NCBI GenBank assembly: GCA_012513195.1
Contig: JAAZCR010000014.1
Span: forward strand, 1-7,327
Direction: 5' to 3'
Source of the DNA: Bacilli bacterium
Lineage (GTDB): Bacteria > Bacillota_I > Bacilli_A > Haloplasmatales > Haloplasmataceae
DNA length: 7,327 nt
This document shows, one piece after another, positions 4,556 to 7,327 of the stretch (position 1 is the first letter of the stretch; each line of letters begins with the position of its first letter). Under the pieces are notes generated by a model. The model had not been told where the DNA came from, made no database searches, and worked only from the letters and a program-made list of their open reading frames with translations. Both the position numbers and the translations under genes were made by a program.

Positions 4556-5545
4556 ATGAAGAAGCGAATCTTTTCAGGAGTTAAACCTAGCGGTGATTTA
4601 ACTTTAGGTAATTACATCGGTGCGATATCTAATTTCGTTAAACTTCAAAATGATTATGACTGTTTATTCTGTGTCGTGGATTTACATGCGATTACTGTAC
4701 CACAAGACCGCGTAGAGTTAAATAAACGAATTAAGGACATCGCAGCTCTTTACATTGCCTGTGGCATTGATCCTAATAAGGCACATATTTTTATACAATC
4801 AGAAGTTCCTGGGCATACCCAATTAGCTTGGATTTTAGAATGTCATACGTACATAGGTGAGTTAAACCGCATGACTCAATTTAAAGATAAAGCACAAAAA
4901 CTTGGAACAGAAGGTTTATCGAGCGGCTTATATACTTATCCTGTCCTGATGGCTGCTGATATTCTTTTATATGATGCGGATTTAGTACCTGTTGGTGAAG
5001 ATCAAAAACAACATGTAGAAATCACAAGAGATGTGGCTATACGCTTTAATAATCGTTATGGTGAAACCTTTGTCGTACCTGAACATTTTATTCCTAAAGT
5101 TGGCGCTAGGATTATGGACTTACAAGAACCAACGAAAAAAATGAGTAAGAGCGAAAGTGATAAAGGTTGTATTCTTTTACTTGATGAACCACAAGTGATT
5201 CGTAAAAAAATTATGTCTGCGGTCACTGATAGTGAAACCGAAATCTATTATAATCCAGAGAAAAAACCTGGCATAAGTAATCTTATCAGTATTTATGCGA
5301 TTATAACAAATAAAACCATTGATGAAGTTGTGGAAGAATTTAAAGGTTCTAATTATGGTACCTTCAAGCGCGCAATTGCTGATAAGTTAATTGAAAAGAT
5401 ACAACCGATTCAAGAAAGGTTTAAAGAAATACGTAATTCGCATGAATTGGATGTGATTTTAGATCGTGGTAGAGAATATGCGAATAATTTAGCTAATCGC
5501 AAAATTGAGCAAGTTATGCAAAAGGTTGGTTTAGGTAGATTTTAG
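4556..5545 (+). CDS. trpS: Tryptophanyl-tRNA synthetase
   Basis: A 329-residue class Ic aminoacyl-tRNA synthetase that charges tRNA-Trp in the cytosol; the length equals that of the Bacillus enzymes (about 328-330). The N-terminus has the HIGH-equivalent 'FSGVKPSGDLTLGNYIGA' (6-23), the Rossmann-fold core includes 'YPVLMAADILLYDADLVPVG' (128-147) with Asp135 positioned to recognise the indole nitrogen, and the KMSKS loop is at 195-199. The anticodon-binding helical region follows to the C-terminus. The ATG at 4556 is preferred over an in-frame GTG at 4547, because that GTG is part of the GAGGTG ribosome binding site (4544-4549) six bases before the ATG, and MKKRIFSG fits the family N-terminus. 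The gene is alone on its transcript; its stop TAG begins the terminator stem. In Bacillus trpS is also next to the opp operon. Confidence 0.97.
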   Translation: MKKRIFSGVKPSGDLTLGNYIGAISNFVKLQNDYDCLFCVVDLHAITVPQDRVELNKRIKDIAALYIACGIDPNKAHIFIQSEVPGHTQLAWILECHTYIGELNRMTQFKDKAQKLGTEGLSSGLYTYPVLMAADILLYDADLVPVGEDQKQHVEITRDVAIRFNNRYGETFVVPEHFIPKVGARIMDLQEPTKKMSKSESDKGCILLLDEPQVIRKKIMSAVTDSETEIYYNPEKKPGISNLISIYAIITNKTIDEVVEEFKGSNYGTFKRAIADKLIEKIQPIQERFKEIRNSHELDVILDRGREYANNLANRKIEQVMQKVGLGRF

Positions 5546-5567
5546 ACCTCGAAAGAGGTCTTTTTTT
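5544..5567 (+). terminator. trpS intrinsic terminator
   Basis: A seven-bp stem AGACCTC / GAGGTCT (5544-5550 and 5555-5561) is capped by a GAAA tetraloop and followed by seven T residues. The last two bases of the trpS stop codon TAG form the base of the stem. Confidence 0.92.
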
Positions 5568-5578
5568 ATCATAATAAA

Positions 5579-5612
5579 AATGGCTAATATCAGTTAACTG
5601 ATATTAGCCATT
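5579..5612. terminator. Perfect 34-bp palindrome, terminator of the opp operon
   Basis: Arms 5579-5593 and 5598-5612 are fully complementary (15 bp) around TTAA, which is itself self-complementary. On the minus strand it starts six bases after the stop of the DUF3899-like gene and is followed by a T-rich run (ATTTTTATTATG), so it should end the opp transcript. It is back to back with the trpS terminator, separated by only about 11 bases. Confidence 0.8.
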
Positions 5613-5617
5613 ATATT

Positions 5618-5983
5618 TTATTCTGCACCTTGAAGAACCATATAGGCTAGGATTAGCGAAATACCTAGATAGATAATACTCATCACTAAAATTGGTACTG
5701 CATATGGTGTTACGGGATCTTTTTCTTTTTCGGCATAGTAATCGTAAAAAGACTTATAAGGGAAATTCTTACGTGAGAATACTTGCTTTACACTATATGT
5801 GAAAATCATGAATATTCTCGGTGCATTCGTAATTAACATTAAACCTAGAAAGAACATCATGATGCCGACGAGAAAAATCGCATTCGATATTGCATATTTG
5901 GTAAATTCAAAATCTAAGATAAAGTAATGTGCTAAGAAGATGAGTATTAAACTTACTATAATGGTCTTTATAAATTGTTTCAC
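5618..5983 (-). CDS. Small three-helix membrane protein, DUF3899-like
   Basis: A 121-residue membrane protein of unknown function with three likely transmembrane segments at about 4-23, 30-52 and 93-116. Between TM2 and TM3 lies a polar loop rich in Lys, Tyr and Asp (about 64-92, 'VKQVFSRKNFPYKSFYDYYA' then EKEKDPVTPY). The 'ISNAIFLVGIMMFFLGLMLI' segment (32-51) and the following 'YSVKQVFSRK' resemble the DUF3899 family as I remember it, which is not a certain match. The start is GTG at 5983, sharing its G with the oppF stop in TAGTG, with a weak GAAAG upstream, so translation probably depends on oppF termination. It is the last gene of the opp operon. A role in or beside the peptide transporter is inferred only from this coupling; it is not a known Opp subunit. 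Confidence 0.75.
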   Translation of the reverse strand: MKQFIKTIIVSLILIFLAHYFILDFEFTKYAISNAIFLVGIMMFFLGLMLITNAPRIFMIFTYSVKQVFSRKNFPYKSFYDYYAEKEKDPVTPYAVPILVMSIIYLGISLILAYMVLQGAE

Positions 5984-7083
5984 TAATCTTTCAACTCTTT
6001 CTTATATCTCTCGAACTCTTCATCATTTGCATAAACGAAATGACCAGGTTTAATTTCCCTAAATGAAGGTTTATCAACACGATAATCATGTACAGAAGGA
6101 TTATAGGGAATACGTACGCGTTTACGTTCATAATATGGGTCTGGTAATGGTACGGCTGAAAGTAATGAACGTGTATATGGATGTAGAGGATTATTGAAGA
6201 GTTCGTTCTTATCGGCCATTTCTACAATCTTACCGTAATACATTACTGCGATTCTGTCGCTGAAGTATTTTACAAGTGAAAGGTCATGGGCAACAAAGAG
6301 AATAGTAATACCGAAGTTATCTCTTAAGTCATTTAAGAGGTTAATTACTTGCGCCCGAATGGAAACGTCTAACGCACTTACTGGTTCGTCAGCAATGATG
6401 AATTCTGGTGATGTAGCTAATGCGCGCGCAACCCCAATTCTTTGACGTTGCCCTCCACTAAATTCGTGTGGATAACGTGTAGCGTGTTCAGGTAGTAAAC
6501 CTACGGTATTTAGCATTTCATTAACACGTTTAGTGATGACTTGATCATTCTTTTCGCCAGCAATCCGTAAACCTTCCGCAATGATTTCCTTAACGACCAT
6601 CCGGGGATTAAGTGATGCGACAGGGTCTTGGAAAATCATTTGCATCTTCTTCATTAATTCACGGTCTTCCCGTTTAGTATCGATTTTACGTTGTTCAATT
6701 TCTGCTTTGAGTTCGGCAATCCGCTTTTCACTTTCTTCTTTTATTTTTGCTTTTTCTGTTTCATCAGTTATAGCACGTAATTTTTCTTTTGTTTCAGCCT
6801 TAATACGTTTAATTTCTTCTTTTAAAGAAAGTGTACCAGCAGCAATTCTTCTACCAAGGAAAAAGATTTCACCATCAGTTGGTTCATATAACTTAATGAT
6901 GGTTCGTCCGGTTGTGGTTTTACCACAACCAGATTCCCCTACAAGACTAAATACTTCTCCACGATAAATATCAAAACTGATATCATCGACAGCTTTTACA
7001 ATTAACTTGTTGCGTCCGAAACCAGACTTAAAATATTGCTTCAAGCCGCGTACACTTAAGATTGGTTGTTCATTCTTATTCAT
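5983..7083 (-). CDS. oppF: Oligopeptide ABC transporter ATP-binding protein OppF (AmiF type) with charged insertion
   Basis: One of the two ATPases of the oligopeptide importer, at the cytoplasmic face of the membrane. Motifs in order: Walker A GESGCGKT (49-56), Q-loop Gln152 in [14 protein letters not shown], signature SGGQRQR (209-215), Walker B with D232-E233 ([11 protein letters not shown]), switch His266 (VAHD), then the oligo_HPY region ([16 protein letters not shown]). The C-terminus '[20 protein letters not shown]' is like streptococcal AmiF. At 366 residues it is about 50 longer than most OppF proteins. The excess is a Lys/Glu-rich helical stretch at about 84-143, between Walker A and the Q-loop, predicted by its heptad-like pattern to form a coiled coil or hairpin. 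The ATG at 7083 overlaps the oppD end by eight bases and has AGAGGTG (7096-7091) upstream. It is coupled downstream to the DUF3899-like gene. Confidence 0.95.
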   Translation of the reverse strand: MNKNEQPILSVRGLKQYFKSGFGRNKLIVKAVDDISFDIYRGEVFSLVGESGCGKTTTGRTIIKLYEPTDGEIFFLGRRIAAGTLSLKEEIKRIKAETKEKLRAITDETEKAKIKEESEKRIAELKAEIEQRKIDTKREDRELMKKMQMIFQDPVASLNPRMVVKEIIAEGLRIAGEKNDQVITKRVNEMLNTVGLLPEHATRYPHEFSGGQRQRIGVARALATSPEFIIADEPVSALDVSIRAQVINLLNDLRDNFGITILFVAHDLSLVKYFSDRIAVMYYGKIVEMADKNELFNNPLHPYTRSLLSAVPLPDPYYERKRVRIPYNPSVHDYRVDKPSFREIKPGHFVYANDEEFERYKKELKD

Positions 7084-7327
7084 TATCTTTCACCTCTTCA
7101 AGTACATGTTTATTCCGCATGTTTGCAATACGTTTCTTGAGGATTTCTGGCATTTCGATTTTTGGTGCATCTGGATGTAACAACCATGTCGCGGCGTAGT
7201 GAGTATCAGTAACTTTGAAGAATGGTGGTTCTAATTCAAAGTCAATTCGCATTGCATACTTATTGCGTTCCGCAAAGGCATCGCCTTTGGGTGGGAATAA
7301 CATGTTAGGTGGTGTACCAGGTATATA
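7076..7327 (-). CDS. oppD: Oligopeptide ABC transporter ATP-binding protein OppD (3' end only)
   Basis: The last 83 codons of an ATPase partner of OppF; the start lies beyond the right edge. The visible part begins inside the C-terminal oligo_HPY region with 'YIPGTPPNMLFPPKGDAFAE', then 'THYAATWLLHPDAPKIEMP', a pattern typical of Gram-positive OppD/AmiE proteins. No cysteine is present in this part, unlike the Cys-rich C-termini of many enterobacterial OppD/DppD homologues. The frame is open through the edge, so the short reading from the internal Met at 7303 is not a gene start. The stop TAA (7078-7076) overlaps the oppF start by eight bases, showing tight cotranslation. The nucleotide-binding motifs lie outside the window, so the assignment rests on the tail and on the position before oppF. 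Confidence 0.9.
   Translation of the reverse strand, partial: YIPGTPPNMLFPPKGDAFAERNKYAMRIDFELEPPFFKVTDTHYAATWLLHPDAPKIEMPEILKKRIANMRNKHVLEEVKDNE

Noticed and set aside
6581..6967. Plus-strand open frame of 128 codons inside oppF
   Set aside because: It is the complement of the Lys/Glu-rich insert, giving a Ser/Ile/Phe-rich product; oppF motifs run through the whole region.
1..7327. Mobile elements, CRISPR, phage defence genes, tRNA or rRNA genes
   Set aside because: No spaced direct repeats, transposase motifs, tRNA cloverleaf or rRNA-like stretches were seen; the window is nearly filled by housekeeping and stress genes.

Overview
The window reads as an ordinary chromosomal segment of a low-GC Gram-positive bacterium, on the Bacilli or Mollicutes-related side of the Bacillota. 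Supporting this are the AT-rich composition (roughly one third G+C by eye), strong GGAGG-type ribosome binding sites, and Bacillus/Streptococcus-like versions of MsmX, RelQ, short NAD kinase, YjbK, Spx, TrpRS and AmiE/AmiF-type OppD/OppF. Every tryptophan codon I checked is TGG and no in-frame TGA interrupts a conserved protein, so the standard code fits. The species cannot be named from this sequence. I see no tRNA, rRNA, CRISPR array, insertion sequence, prophage gene or attachment site.

Layout. (1) 1-457: the 5' part of a sugar ABC transporter ATPase (MsmX/UgpC type, minus strand). Its promoter has a cre-like palindrome in the spacer. (2) 458-1312: a PucR-type helix-turn-helix regulator, also minus strand. 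(3) 1313-1399: a divergent promoter region with a perfect ATACTA-A-TAGTAT palindrome. (4) 1400-1696: a single-domain rhodanese. (5) 1689-1721: a hairpin terminator that contains the stop codons of two convergent genes. (6) 3178-1719, minus strand: a relQ-nadK operon (small alarmone synthetase, then NAD kinase). (7) 3300-3881: yjbK, a CYTH triphosphate tunnel enzyme, divergent from relQ. (8) 4349-3897, minus strand: spx, convergent with yjbK and sharing a terminator with it. (9) 4350-4555: a regulatory gap between spx and trpS with several promoter-like elements, a (TA)7 tract and a second cre-like palindrome. (10) 4556-5545: trpS. (11) 7327-5618, minus strand: the end of an oligopeptide transporter operon (oppD end, oppF, and a small DUF3899-like membrane protein), closed by a 34-bp perfect palindrome.

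How the genes fit together. The right three quarters is a rearranged version of the Bacillus trpS/opp/spx/yjbK/relQ/nadK neighbourhood. It links peptide uptake, tryptophan charging, thiol-stress transcription control (Spx), alarmone synthesis (RelQ), NADP supply (NadK) and a triphosphate enzyme (YjbK), all connected to nutrient or oxidative stress. The left end is a carbon-uptake module in which a PucR-type regulator precedes an MsmX-type ATPase, a pairing I also recall from B. subtilis (yxkF-msmX). No clearly new multi-gene system is visible. The less ordinary points are a cysteine-bearing C-terminal extension on Spx, a long charged insertion in OppF, the DUF3899-like gene coupled to oppF, the yjbK/relQ divergent pair, and terminators fused with stop codons after all three complete plus-strand genes.
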